Shown here piece after piece: positions 11,227-22,074 of a DNA stretch of 64,000 nt. The notes under the pieces were generated by a model. It was given only the letters and a program-made list of their open reading frames with translations. It was not told the origin of the DNA and ran no database searches. Both the position numbers and the translations under genes were made by a program. The DNA lies in contig NC_133292.1 in the NCBI RefSeq assembly GCF_005239225.2, positions 10,388,985 to 10,452,984 of the forward strand, given 5' to 3'. The DNA is from Populus alba (lineage: Eukaryota > Streptophyta > Magnoliopsida > Malpighiales > Salicaceae). The first letter of the stretch is position 1, and each line of letters starts with the position of its first letter.

Positions 11227-11409
11227 TTCATGACTAACTTAAGCAAGAAATGACATCCATGAAAATCTCTTCTCTGCAAGGAATAGTGAGACCGCCCATT
11301 GGATGATCATATCCTAATTGTTCTTCAGCTTGGCTAAGGAAGTCTTGAAAAATAGGTTGGTTTCAAGTATGGTACTGGAATTACAAATCGCTTCTTTTGG
11401 ATTTCTCCA
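11227..11409 (-). pseudogene. Truncated SAUR copy (subgroup 2)
   Basis: Only the C-terminal two thirds remain, from the EIQKKRF block to the end. The sequence breaks off near 11409 and passes straight into a non-SAUR module. A one-base insertion in the SYLNQP region (TTGGTTTCAAG) breaks the frame, and the [13 protein letters not shown] block remains readable in another frame. The EIQKKRF motif places it with the copies at 13291, 16315 and 20804. Confidence 0.9.
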
Positions 11410-11415
11410 AAAAAT

Positions 11416-11990
11416 TGTATTCGAGCTGAAATGCATAGGAGGAAAACATGAGCACGTCAGATTCATTTTCACAACAAAGTAAATGAAGATAAAGGAAATA
11501 TGAAATTTCGTATTCCATCCATTATACGTTACATGTCAAGTCTGCAATGATAAAAGTCCTATTTCAACTCATTTTCTCCCTTGTGCTAATTGAATGGATC
11601 AACTTTCCAGACTAGATTTGTCCTCCCTTGAGTCTCCATCTCCACTTTCCTTGTAGGGCCATGTCCAAGGCACTCTCACAGACATAGTTATGAAACCAAA
11701 GAAAATTATCAGTTCTGACAACAAATTTGTCTGGCAATCCAGTTTTCTGGGGACCATTGTTGAATAGTTGTTGTAGATGCTCTACTTGTCAAGTGACCCA
11801 TTTGGCCATTTATATCACAAACTACCAAACTGGATCGGCTTTTAGCCTTGTGTTCTTACACCTACCATATGCCAAGTAATCAGATTATGAAAGGATACAG
11901 GATTCTATTCTGTGCTCCTGCATATTAAAATTCATATTGTGGCTGATGAGACTAAGACAGAAGCTTTAAGTAAAGAACTTCCATGAGCAA
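11416..11990. repeat. Recurring non-SAUR module, copy 1
   Basis: Shared landmarks are CGAGCTGAAATGC at the left, a TCTCCATCnCCACTT stretch near the middle, GGGGACCATTGTTGAA, and GCATATTAAAATT near the right. The same order recurs at about 14960, 19140 and 22075. The unit lies on the promoter side of subgroup 2 SAUR copies. Its content is unidentified. Confidence 0.7.
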
Positions 11991-12601
11991 CTCAGAGCGC
12001 TGAAGAAGCATGGATCTTCTTATTGGGTCATTAATCGAACTAAGTGATCAAGCACTATAAAGTCAGACAAGCTATCCACACAATGCAGCCTCATAAATCA
12101 GATTGTAACCATAAGGAGATACTGCAGAAAATCAAGCTGTTAACTAATTAATGGATGGTGCCTACAAGCGTTCCTTCATCAACTATATCTTTTTACATCC
12201 ATACAATTCATGCACTTCAAGGAAATGCAATGTCGTCGAAGAGTATTGCTCTTTTGAACAACATCACGTTTGAAGTGAGAAGAAAAAACATAACTGTAGC
12301 CTGTACGTAGGAAACCCTTCCAAGGCAAAGATCAAGAAAAAATATATATTCTTTGTTTTTTGATTAACCAAGTCAGCAAAGTTATAAGTGAAAGGCAAGA
12401 CATCAAAAGGAAAATATTTCTGAATCTCATGAACAAAAAAGTGTCAGTAATGCTTTCCTTTTCGTTTATACAACAAGGTTGGATCCATGGTTTGTGGAGG
12501 GGACAAATATTTCTCCTTCTCCAGGACTAGAGAGAGTAAATTCTGTACATGATATTTGGAATGTATTCTACATCCTACAAAATTGTTTTCTCTAATCTAT
12601 G
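11991..12601. other. Intergenic, 3' flank of SAUR copy 5
   Basis: No gene supported. About 12568-12600 holds the CTACAAAATTGTTTTCTCTA form of the SAUR 3'-flank block. Confidence 0.5.
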
Positions 12602-12883
12602 TTAGTCCTTCAGGCTAGAGGTGAGATCGATAAAGATGTCTTCTCGACAAGGGATCGTAAGGCCACCCATTGGATGTTCGAATCCAAATTCTTCTTCAGC
12701 TTTACTTAGTAGGTCCTGAAATGAAGGTTGGTTCAAGTATGATACTGGAATCACAAATCTTTTCTTCTCTTCTTCTCCAACATATACTGCAATGTAGCCT
12801 TTTCGGACATCTTTAGCCGCAGATGATCCTCGAAGAATATTTTGCTTAACTTGATGAATACGGGGCAAGCGAATTGCCATCAT
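12602..12883 (-). CDS. SAUR: SAUR family auxin-responsive protein (copy 5)
   Basis: Intronless, 93 residues, with two adjacent ATGs (12883 and 12880): [14 protein letters not shown], then [56 protein letters not shown] and a short end LTSSLKD. It is a complete SAUR, somewhat diverged from copies 1-4 (RKG for PKG, HP preceded by E). Its IPCREDIF tail bridges the two subgroups. Family role: auxin-responsive growth control. A TATA box lies about 105 bp upstream. Confidence 0.94.
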   Translation of the reverse strand: MMAIRLPRIHQVKQNILRGSSAAKDVRKGYIAVYVGEEEKKRFVIPVSYLNQPSFQDLLSKAEEEFGFEHPMGGLTIPCREDIFIDLTSSLKD

Positions 12884-13140
12884 TTTGTTTGGATGTGTGT
12901 TAGAACAATCTGAAGATTATAAAGGTTTCAGCAAAGAGACGAGAGCTCTGATACTTGATGAGAATGTAAAGGCTGCAATTGTGTGTATATATAGATGAAG
13001 TAATAGGCAAGGAAAATCATTTTTTATGTGGATCAGTGTCGCAAAGGCATTTGGATGGGGTCTGATGGAAGACATGAACTTATGAGGGATCACATGGTAT
13101 TGTTTTCTGACTCATCATCAAGATGAGATCCGAAGCAAGT
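12884..13140 (-). promoter_or_regulatory. SAUR copy 5 promoter
   Basis: The TATA box (CTATATATACAC on the minus strand) is at about 12985-12994. A shorter version of the conserved distal block lies at about 13050-13120 (GGATGGGGTCTGATG, then GATCACATGGTATTG). Confidence 0.55.
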
Positions 13141-13290
13141 CCTTGATAATTAATGCTCGCAGTTTCCTGATTAAAACAGTTTGAAAAATTGCAGTAACAT
13201 TTGGTTTTCCTACTGTGAAACATTTTCATTTTCCTGAGGAAGAAAAAATGGGATTAGCAGAAGCATGTATAACTATCTACTTGAACTGTG

Positions 13291-13602
13291 TTAGCCTCTC
13301 AACAAAAAAGAAAAAAAAAAGGAACAAATGGCTGCAATGAAAATGTCTTCTCTACAAGGAATTGTGAGATCTCCCATCGGATGATCATAATATCCAAATT
13401 CTTCTTCAGTTTGATTCAGGAAGTCTTGAAATATAGGCTGGTTCAAATATGATATTGGAAATACAAATCGCTTCTTTTGGATTTCTTCAACATAAACTGA
13501 TGGGCAGCCCTTTGGCACATTTGAAGCTGCTTAGCTTCTTGCAGATGAAGACTGCGGACGAATTTGTTTAGCACGTACACTGGCAGTCGAAAGAAAACCC
13601 AT
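13291..13602 (-). pseudogene. SAUR copy with nonsense codon (subgroup 2)
   Basis: From the ATG at 13602 (MGFLSTASVRAKQ) the frame meets a TAA at 13533-13531, codon 24, just before the conserved core. The core then continues in the same frame: [56 protein letters not shown]. Other changes support decay: VGE is VEE, an extra Tyr precedes DHP, GG is GD, and the C-terminus runs into a hydrophobic FFFSFLLRG. Translation could restart only at an internal ATG (13518), which would drop the basic N-terminus. I call it a pseudogene. Confidence 0.88.
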
Positions 13603-14407
13603 TATTTCAAATCTAAGAAGACTTGTTAAGCAAAGGAACTTTTGATTCTAAAGGATCTGACGGCTTGAATTGCTCGTCAGCCTAATTTCATGGATGCAAG
13701 GTTTACATGATACAAAGCGCTTAATGCAAGAAGCTGGTCGCCAAGAGGCCCTTGAATGTGGAGTAGTCAAGAGATCAACTCATGAGTCATCACATGGTTT
13801 TGTCTCCAATCTAACTATCAAGCATACAGGTAGGACTGGCCACAATTCATTTCTGCGAAACGTTATGACCCCACTGCTTCTATGAACTATATAGGTCTAC
13901 TTCCATTCCAAGTTATTTAAGGAGGATGATCTGATTGTCCAATTGACAATATAAGCTTATATTTTCTTTCTGTTCTTCATATCTGACACTTTGCCTGTCA
14001 TTTATTTTGTAATTTTAAGGCAAGATATCCATTGAATTTTTTCTATTTAGATTATCATATGTTTATCAAATTCAAAGATTTGAAGCTATAGTCCTTACGT
14101 AATCTTCTTGGAAGAAAAAAAAAAAAAAAAAAAACTAGAATCTAGCTGCATGGAAAAGTGCTTAGCTGACATCCTCAATCCAAACTTCATACAAGCATGT
14201 CTAATTTCCTGCAATTAGTATAAAACCAGAAAGTGTTACCTAAGAACCTTTTCTATAGGTAAGAGAAAAACCATCAATAGCATAACTTGAGTAGCAACTG
14301 GAAGCTCTGAGAGCTACACTCGTATCATTTCCGACACACTAATTTCATATCAATGAAAAAACTGGCTCTTCTTCCAAAAAATTAATAAACTTGGCTTGAC
14401 AGATGAC
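13603..14407 (-). promoter_or_regulatory. Upstream region of the nonsense SAUR
   Basis: About 13770-13890 matches the upstream regions of the SAURs at 16315 and 20804: CATCACATGGTT, then ACTGGCCAC and a CCCCACTGCTTCTA stretch. The rest is AT-rich, including a poly-A run near 14116-14134, with no gene. Confidence 0.5.
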
Positions 14408-14870
14408 AGTGCACAATGAAGTTCACATGGCCTTGCCCTGCTGCCAGCACTGATGATTAGCCAACTTGATACATCATTGTACGGGGATGCGTTTACTTCG
14501 AGGAGGGATCACTAACTAAATCTAGTATGATAGATGATTGATCATTTTCAAGAGGTCCCCCTTTGCAATGTGCCAAACATGGCCTCATACGTTTCACAGG
14601 AGGATTGCCCAGAACTTACAGTCACCCAACGCAGCTGGAGAGGACACAATGAAGTTCACATGGCCTTACCCTACTGCCATCAATGATGATTAGCCAACTC
14701 GATATATCATCGTACGGAGATGTTTTTACTTTGAGGAGGGATCACCAACAATATCTAGTCTGCTAAGTGAGTGATCAATTTCAAGAGGTCTCCATTTCTC
14801 ATTTGTGTCAAACGTGGCTTTACACGTTCCATAGGAGGATTGCCTAGAATTTGCAGTCAGCCAAGACCAA
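14408..14870. repeat. Tandem duplication, about 232-bp unit, two copies
   Basis: Two diverged copies lie head to tail (about 14408-14640 and 14643-14870). Each runs from CACAATGAAGTTCACATGGC through GATTAGCCAAC and GAGGAGGGATCAC to AGGAGGATTGCC. Single copies of the same block lie at about 17400-17630 and 21860-22070. It is therefore part of the duplicated SAUR unit and was duplicated once more here. Confidence 0.85.
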
Positions 14871-14959
14871 CCTCGTGGTTATATGGTTAATGGTAATGGG
14901 TGTCAATTTGTCATCATTGAATGATTTGAAGTTAAATTTCCGCAGTATCTCTCTTTCTT

Positions 14960-15530
14960 GAACATACGAGCTGAAATGCTTAACAGAACATAAGCATATC
15001 AGATTTATTTGTAATCAAGTACAACGAAGTTGATGAAGATAAACAAATTATGAAATTTATCCATCCATTATATTTGATCATGACATGTCAATTCTGCAAT
15101 AAGAGAAGACTTATTTCATTTCACTTTCTCCCTTATTGATAAATGAATGCATCAACTTTCCGGATTATATTTGTCCTAACTCCTATTTAAGTCTCCATCA
15201 CCACTTGCCCCGTGGGAGTTAGGACTGACGTACTAGGAACTCTCATAATAACGAAATTATAAAAGATTATCACTTGTGAAAACAAAGTTGATGAGTGGCA
15301 GCAATAATTTCAGGGGACCGTTGTTGAACAGTTGCTGCATATGCTCTTCTTCCTAAATGGCCCTTATACACCAGTTGTTACTTAACTGGACCGGGTTTGG
15401 CCGAGTGCTCTGACACCTAGCATGTGCCTATTAATCAGATTAGGAAAGGATCAAGGCTTCTATTCTATGCTATTGCATATTAAAATTAAAGAGTGGCTGA
15501 GACTACCAGAGAAGTCTACAGCTGAATCTG
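14960..15530. repeat. Recurring non-SAUR module, copy 2
   Basis: Same landmarks as the copy at 11416: CGAGCTGAAATGCTTAACAG, AGTCTCCATCACCACTTG, GGGGACCGTTGTTGAACAG and GCATATTAAAATTA. Confidence 0.75.
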
Positions 15531-16314
15531 TGCCTTTGGCTGCAGTAATTGTCCCACTCTACGTTGATGCTTTCAATAATAGATGATGAGAAAAGTAAAC
15601 AGTAACAGACTCCAGAACCAGTTCTTTTAAAAAAAAATATAACGTTGAAGGTGGCACCAGGAGATTCCAGCCTTCCAGTTCCACCATTTAAGTCTATCAT
15701 CTTACAGAACAAGCCTCTAGAAGTTCCCAGGAAGCTGTGTTCCCTACTCAAAAGAGCATTTATTACCATTCAAGTGCAATGTGCGACGTGTAATGTGGAT
15801 AGACAACATTTTAATTAGCAGGTGATGACAGTGCTTTGGTGTTCGGTCTCGTGAAATCAGACGTAAGATTGGCTAATTTAGGCTTCCGTCTGTCATGAAC
15901 TGGTTCACTAATAGCAGAATGATGTTTGCTTAGTTCAGTCCACTTACAAGACAATCTCTAGAACAACCAGCATATAGGACAGGAAAGGGCTACCACAAAA
16001 TAAACTCCTGCTACTGAAGATTTTTTTTTTTTTTTGAGGAATATAATTCAAACAAAATGCAGTAACTCATGCAAAGGAAATTAACAAGAGAACAATAGAA
16101 TATGATGGAAAACTTTCATTGATTAGTTCTAGCAATTTCCTAATTGAAATACAATCTGACCAAAAGGCAATAGCATCCAGTTTTGCTATACCATGAAACA
16201 AGTTCATTCCCCTGAGGAAGAAAAAACTACAAAGAAACAAAGGTCTGTACATGAAACGCATTAATGTTATCATTACAAAACCGTGTCAGAGTTTTTCTAT
16301 ACCATTATCAGCTT
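15531..16314. other. Intergenic, 3' flank of SAUR copy 6
   Basis: No gene supported. About 16080-16210 duplicates about 10985-11120. A poly-T run lies at 16021-16035. Confidence 0.55.
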
Positions 16315-16608
16315 TCATGACTGATTTAAGGAAGAAATGACTAGATGAAAAATGTCTTCTCTGCATGGGATTGTGAGACCGCCCATGGGATGATGATATC
16401 CGAACTCTTCTTCAGCTTGACGTAGCAAGTATTGAAATAGTGGTTGGTTCAGGTATGATACTGGAATTATGAATCTCTTCTTTTGGATTTCTCCAACATA
16501 GACTGCAAGGCAACCCTTTGGCACATTTGAAGCTATTTGGCTTGCTGCAGATGGAGATAGCTGAAGAATTTGCTTAGCACGTGTAATAGCACACAAACGG
16601 AAACCCAT
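16315..16608 (-). CDS. SAUR: SAUR family auxin-responsive protein (copy 6, subgroup 2)
   Basis: I choose the ATG at 16608, giving 97 residues: [16 protein letters not shown], a short Ser/Ala linker, [58 protein letters not shown] and VISSLNQS. The frame stays open 65 codons further upstream, but that extension crosses the TATA box and resembles no SAUR. This is the only intact member of the [13 protein letters not shown] subgroup here. Family role: auxin-induced control of cell expansion via PP2C.D. The gene sits inside a unit duplicated three to four times between 11 and 22.5 kb. Confidence 0.94.
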   Translation of the reverse strand: MGFRLCAITRAKQILQLSPSAASQIASNVPKGCLAVYVGEIQKKRFIIPVSYLNQPLFQYLLRQAEEEFGYHHPMGGLTIPCREDIFHLVISSLNQS

Positions 16609-16940
16609 TATTTGATATGAATGAGAAGGAAATAGTTCTTGAGAGAGATGCTGAACAATTTTTATTCTGAAGAACGTGAAGACTTGTGTTGCTTGTGAAC
16701 CTAAATGTGTGTGTGTATTTATAAAGATGCATGGGTATATTGCTAGAGATCCCCTATTGCATGTAGCCAGTGGTGCAGAGGCCCTTGCAAGAGGTCTAGT
16801 CAAGAAATTAGCTCACGAGCCATCACATGGTTGTCTTCTACCTAATCATCAAGAGTACAGGTCTGACTGGCCACTGTTCATTTCTGTGAAACATCATGAC
16901 CCCACTGCTTCTACGAACTACTTAGGTCTGCTTCAATTTG
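16609..16940 (-). promoter_or_regulatory. SAUR copy 6 promoter
   Basis: The TATA box (TTTATAAATAC, minus strand) is at about 16716-16726. The distal block at about 16800-16930 holds CATCACATGGTTGTC, TCTGACTGGCCACTG and CCCCACTGCTTCTAC, shared with the copies at 13291 and 20804. Confidence 0.55.
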
Positions 16941-17399
16941 AAGTTATTCGAAGAGGATAAATTAAAACTAGCAAATCCAAATCACAAAATAAACAGATAT
17001 CTTCTGTTTTTTTCTCTGCATCAGGACAAGCTTTAAGCATGAAATTCTGTGTGTTAAAAACATGTCCTGTACATGAATTTTTGATTCAGATATGGATCTT
17101 TTTCATCAAATTCAAATCAATACAATGCCTCGAAACATTTTCTTGGGAAAAATAAATAAATAATGGAGTCGAATTAAGGGAATTGAGCTGACATCCTCAG
17201 TTTAAAGACTATACCTGCATTCCAGATCGCTCTGCAATAAGTAGTATAGAACCTGAGAGTGGTAGCAAAGAACCTCAATCCACAGGTAATGAGAAAAGGT
17301 ACAGGTATCATAGCTTGTAGGGGAATTGGAAACACAGAGACTTTAACTCAGCATATATGACATCCTGATTTTCACAAGTTCAATAATTGAACTTTACGG

Positions 17400-17630
17400 A
17401 AAGACCGCCATGAATGAAGCTCACATGGTCATGCCCTACTGCCAGTTCTCACCACTAGCCACATTAATACATCATCATGCGAAGATGCTTTTTCCTCAAG
17501 AAGGTACCAGGAACAGTATCTAGTATGATAGATGAGAAATCATATTCAAGACGTTCTTTTTACCAAGATACTGTCACCATTACAGACCTGCGGGTACATG
17601 CGTAGTACAGAAGACAGTCAGCCAAGAAAG
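17400..17630. repeat. Duplicated block, single copy (compare 14408)
   Basis: Diverged copy of the 232-bp block: GAAGCTCACATGGTCATGCC, AACAGTATCTAGTATGATAG and AGACAGTCAGCCAAG. Confidence 0.7.
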
Positions 17631-17829
17631 ACATTTCTCAGAAACAACTTCAATAGCTGTGATGGCACGAGTGTCTATTAGGTATTATCGATAGATTATA
17701 ACGTTCAGCAGCATTTCTCTCTCCAAGAAGAAACAATTGGTGAGTCAAGCTATGTAGACGATAAGGTTGAGTTTGAAACAAAGTCAGCAACATAGAGCCT
17801 TGGCTGCCAACTAAAGAACCGAGTTCTCT

Positions 17830-18222
17830 GTTTCACTTTATTCATCCATGTTTCGAATAATAATATTTATATAAACACAAAGGTATTTTATAAACCTTTA
17901 CAAAAACTCCTAACAGAATAAAAAATAAATCTTGTAAGTGATAGACTTTGAATATAACAGACTAACGTAGAGTTTTTAATCACAACTACTTACGAGATAA
18001 ATATAATAATCTTCTGATAACTATAACAATCTTCTACACAAGCAAATATGCAGGAGAAGATTATGGAAGATAGTGTATCTTGATATGTTAATCATTACGT
18101 AGTAATTTTAAAGTACTATAATTTAGCTATTATGTTATACTACAACTATATAAAAACTATCCTTGTAGCTGACGTTGAGAGATAATAAAATATAGCATCT
18201 TCAACTCAATTATTGTTCGCTA
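17830..18222 (+). repeat. Probable LTR remnant of a copia fragment
   Basis: AT-rich sequence ending just before a tRNA-iMet-type primer site (18225-18236) is expected to be the 5' LTR. I find no clear TG start and no partner LTR, so the limits are approximate. Confidence 0.3.
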
Positions 18223-18224
18223 TA

Positions 18225-18236
18225 TGGTATCAGAGC
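18225..18236 (+). other. Primer-binding site (tRNA-iMet type)
   Basis: TGGTATCAGAGC is the standard plant copia primer site complementary to initiator tRNA-Met. It lies 24 bp before a gag-like ATG. Confidence 0.75.
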
Positions 18237-18260
18237 TATAAAAAAAGACTAACTCTTAAC

Positions 18261-18838
18261 ATGGCTACCTCTTCTTCCTCTCCCATGCCAAATATTACTT
18301 CTATCAAACTGACAGATGATAACTACCCTCTTCAGAAGGCACAATTAGTGCCTTATTTTCGTGGACAAGAATTATATGGATATCTTGACGGAAAAATTCC
18401 GAATCCCTTACCATTTATTACTACTATACATCCCGATACTAGAGAACTTACTCAAATTGCAAATGCTGCTTATTCTCATTGGGTACGACATGAAAATCTT
18501 ATTCTGAGCACTCTTACATCTTCTATAACTGAAGGTGTTCTCACTCAAGTGATTTCTTATACCACCTCTCATGTTGTTTGGCAAGCTCTTGCGGTTCATT
18601 TCTTTTCTGAATCTAAAGCTCGTATCTTGCACATTCATATCCTATGTTCTTGCTGGCCTAGGACACAATTATGATAGCTTCATGTCCTCCATTTATGCAC
18701 GAGCAGATCAGGTCACTCTCGAGGAAGCTTATTCCTTGTTAATAGTAACAGAGGCTCGCCTAGCACGTCATCATCTGTCTACGACAACCCTGAATATTCT
18801 ATTAAATAATCGCCATTACCATTGTTAATAAAACCGCG
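18261..18838 (+). pseudogene. Ty1/copia gag fragment
   Basis: From the ATG at 18261 the frame reads a copia-type gag N-terminus (IKLTDDNYPLQKAQLVPYF, LYGYLDG, HWVRHENLILSTL, VVWQAL) for about 125 residues. It then jumps near 18640 to another frame, which carries GLGHNYDSFMSSIYAR and EEAYSLL. An internal piece of gag is missing at the jump. Nothing of protease, integrase or reverse transcriptase follows. It is a truncated insertion that splits one of the duplicated SAUR units. Confidence 0.85.
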
Positions 18839-19139
18839 TTTTTTTAATTTTAAATACTTTTCTCTCTCTTGTATTATTTTTCAAAAACTTTTATCTGTAT
18901 GATGTATAAGTAATCACTTTCAGGCCCTTTTACCCTCTGTACTAAATATAGCCTTCTACGGTCTACACTATACAGAATATTAAGCTGTCTGTTACCGACA
19001 CAGACCTGCAGGCTGCAGGTACATTCATAGCAGTGCTTGCTGTCAACTTACAATAGTACAAAGGTAAACCTGTGTTCAGTAAAACGTTGGAAGATAGAGC
19101 TCCTCAGAATCTCTTTTCACGAACAAAAACTTGGTGGGT

Positions 19140-19920
19140 GAAGCTGACAAGTATAGGAGCTAAAATGCTTAGCAGAGCATAATTAAGCATATCAAATTTA
19201 TTTGTAATTGAGTACCACAAATTACATGAAGCCGAAACAAAGATGAAAAATTCGTAAAACACATGCAACATGTCAACTCTGCAATGAAAAAGATCTAATT
19301 CAAATGGCATATCTGTAGAAACACTTTCCACCTTCCGCTAATTCGGTGCACCAACTTTCGTTATCATGCAGCTTGTCCTGCTTTTGGTCTCCATCGCCAC
19401 TTGCAACAAAGGAGTAAAGGACAACCGTACAGGGGGGGCACCTACGGAATGAAGTCATTGAAATCATCAGTTGTGACAGCGGATTTGAGTGGAAATTGAT
19501 AATTTTCATGAGGGACCATTGTCGAAGGGCATTCGATGCTCAACCTACCCCTAATGACCCGCGTGTATCGGTGTTACTGGACCAGTTAGCCTGGAGGTCA
19601 CTATTTTTGGCGTGAGCTGTCATTGAAAGATTAGAGGATGAAGCTGTCAAGAGATTATAAGAACAATAGAGAGATCCTAGGAATCCCCTGGTTTTAAGAG
19701 TCAAACATTGTTTTTGCTTCTAATTGAGAGATCTTTATGTATTAATAGACTAGCAATCGTTGTAAAGAAACACACAGAAATAAGAAATAAGAGATATATT
19801 TTCAAATACTGTCAACTTTTACATCTAGCATGTGCCAAAATTGACAAAAAATAATCCATTTGCGTAAAGATCAAGGCTTCTCTTCTTCTGCATAAATTCA
19901 ACTCATGATTTGGCTGAAGC
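19140..19920. repeat. Recurring non-SAUR module, copy 3, with a 200-bp insertion
   Basis: Landmarks: GAGCTAAAATGCTTAGCAG, GGTCTCCATCGCCACTTGC, GGGACCATTGTCGAAG and ATCTAGCATGTGCC. Relative to copies 1 and 2, about 19590-19800 is extra sequence of unknown origin. On the minus strand a 69-codon frame (19300-19509) covers the SGDGD segment, without a known motif. Confidence 0.65.
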
Positions 19921-20329
19921 AATTAACTACAGCAATTCCGCTAAGGCAAAGGGTCCAGACTTTAATGCTTTCAATGATGAATTAATAATTTACTAATTTT
20001 CAGCAAGATTTGTATGTTTTGATCAGGAATGACAAGCATCATCAACAAAGGAGAATCCTGACAAAATCAACGAAACGGAAGAGATCCAAGTGAATGGAAA
20101 GGAAAAAACAAAGGATGATGAGATAAGTAAACTGTGGCAAACATTACAACCTGTCATGCACCGAAAATATGGTTGAAGCAGCACCAAGGAGATTCCAGCT
20201 TGTCATGACCAGTCTACTTATACAAGACAAGCACCTTGAAATACAAATGAAGCTCACGACTTGTCCCCATGACAACCAACCTCTTTAAGCCACTGGTGAG
20301 CTGTCTCGGCACCACTTGTGTTTCATTAA

Positions 20330-20480
20330 AATTTGATTTTTTTTGTGTTTATAGATATTTTTGATATGATAATATTAAAAATAAATTTTAAAAAAAATAT
20401 AAAAATATTATTTTAATATATTTTTAAATAAAAACTATTGTAAAAAAATAGTATCTAACTCACTCATAAACACCAATTAA
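20330..20480. repeat. AT-rich MITE-like element
   Basis: Very AT-rich stretch (TAAAAATATTATTTTAATAT type). Similar stretches lie at about 31130-31275, 53955-54110 and 62205-62385. Ends and target duplications are not clear. Confidence 0.4.
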
Positions 20481-20803
20481 TAACCTGCAATATCTAGTGT
20501 ATAATTCCTGAATCATTTTATTAAGAGCCCATGGCTTTCATGGTGCAAATTTTAGCTGCTGAAATGTCCGCACATGACAACTGATATCCAAATATAATTT
20601 TGAGGGAAATAAGTAAGAATAGTTTGGATTAGTGCTTTTTTCTTATTTTCTCAATTATCTCATTGTATTGCTGTAATGATCCGGCTACCAACAATATACT
20701 TTCGTATTTTAAATGGAAGAATTACTCCAGGTAATAACACTTTACATAAGAAAATATTTGTCAATGTACAATATGACTGTGGCCTTATTGTGTACGGAGG
20801 ATA

Positions 20804-21092
20804 TTAGGATCTGGTGACGTCAAGGAAAATGTCTTCTCTGCAAGGAATCGATCGTGAGACCACCCATTGGATGAGCATATCCGAATTCTTCTTCAGCTTG
20901 AACTAACAAGTCTTGAAATGCAGACTGGTTCAAGTATGATATCGGAGTTACAAATCGCTTCTTTTGGATTTCTCCAACATAAACTGCGAGGCAGCCCATA
21001 TTTGAAAGATCTGAAGCTGCTTGGCTTGCTGCTGATGCAGAAAGCTGAAGAACTTGCTTAGCAGGCACAATTGCAGACAAGCGAAAACCCAT
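20804..21092 (-). pseudogene. SAUR copy with 4-bp frameshift (subgroup 2)
   Basis: From the ATG at 21092: [16 protein letters not shown], an Ala/Ser linker, [50 protein letters not shown] tandem ATCG duplication at about 20848-20855 then shifts the frame, and the observed frame ends at 20820 with DSLQRRHFP. The old frame is still visible down to a TAA at 20804-20806. PKG has also become NMG. The core is whole and only the last 15 or so residues differ, so a product could still be made. I call it a pseudogene with reserve. Confidence 0.85.
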
Positions 21093-21420
21093 TATTTGGT
21101 ATGAATGAAAAAGAACAAAATAATCTCAGAAGATTTGTTGAGCAAGATGTGAAGACTTGTGTTACTTGTCAGCCTAAATGTACATGTATTTATAGATGCG
21201 AGGGCATTGTATTGCTAGAGGTCTTCAATGCAAGTCGCCAGTGGTGATTAAACCCTTCGGTACTGAAGTGTTGTCAAGAGATTAGCTCATTAGCCATCAC
21301 ATGGTTGTCTTCAATCCAATAATCAAGAACACAGGTCTGACCGATCACAGATATGCATTTCTGTGAAACGTTATGCCCCACTGCTTCTAGGTACAGCAGA
21401 GGTTCATTTAGATTTGAACT
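21093..21420 (-). promoter_or_regulatory. Promoter of the frameshifted SAUR
   Basis: The TATA box (CTATAAATACA) is at about 21185-21195. The distal block has CATCACATGGTTGTC and GCCCCACTGCTTCTAG, as in the copies at 13291 and 16315. Confidence 0.55.
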
Positions 21421-21859
21421 TGTAATACTACCTGCTGCGAAACGCTGGTTACAAGCTAGTTTCCGTCTATAATATTAATATAGCCTGTCCTATGAATTCT
21501 TCTTTTCATACTGGCTTATGTTTAGTCAAATTGAAGGGTTTCTGGGCTTTAAATATTTTCTTGGACGAAAATAACTATATTTAAAATTAAATTCAAAGGA
21601 ATTGATCTGTTTCCTCAATTGAAAGTCAACCCAAGCGTGTCAGATCTCACTGCCTTTAGTGGTACAGACCAGAAAGCAGTAGCCAGGAACCCTACACAGA
21701 GTTACACTCTTGTCAAATTTGACACTAGTTTTCGTATCACTGATCTTTGCTGCACCAGCCAGCTAAATTTGCAGTATTATTCTGATATGTTAAAAATAAA
21801 AAATATTTTTAAATAAAAATATTTTTAAAAGATATAATCTGTAACACACTTCAAAAACA

Positions 21860-22070
21860 CGCTTACATGATCATGCCCTACCACCAGTCGTTCCAGTCCC
21901 ATCATCATCAGCCACCTTGTACGGGGATGCCCTTTACTTTACGGACAGATCACGAACAGTCTCCAGTAGGATAGATGAAAATCATTTTCAGAAGCCCCTC
22001 CTTTCCCATCAGGACTGCTATATATTGGCACAGACCTGGCTCATGCCTGTTACTTGCAGACAGCAGTAGT
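21860..22070. repeat. Duplicated block, single copy (compare 14408)
   Basis: Diverged copy: CATGATCATGCCCTACCACC, TGTACGGGGATGCC, CAGTAGGATAGATGA and CAGTAGTCAGCC. Confidence 0.65.
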
Positions 22071-22074
22071 CAGC

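Noticed and set aside
16609..16803. 65-codon N-terminal extension of SAUR copy 6
   Set aside because: It crosses the TATA box and has no SAUR similarity; the ATG at 16608 gives the family N-terminus.
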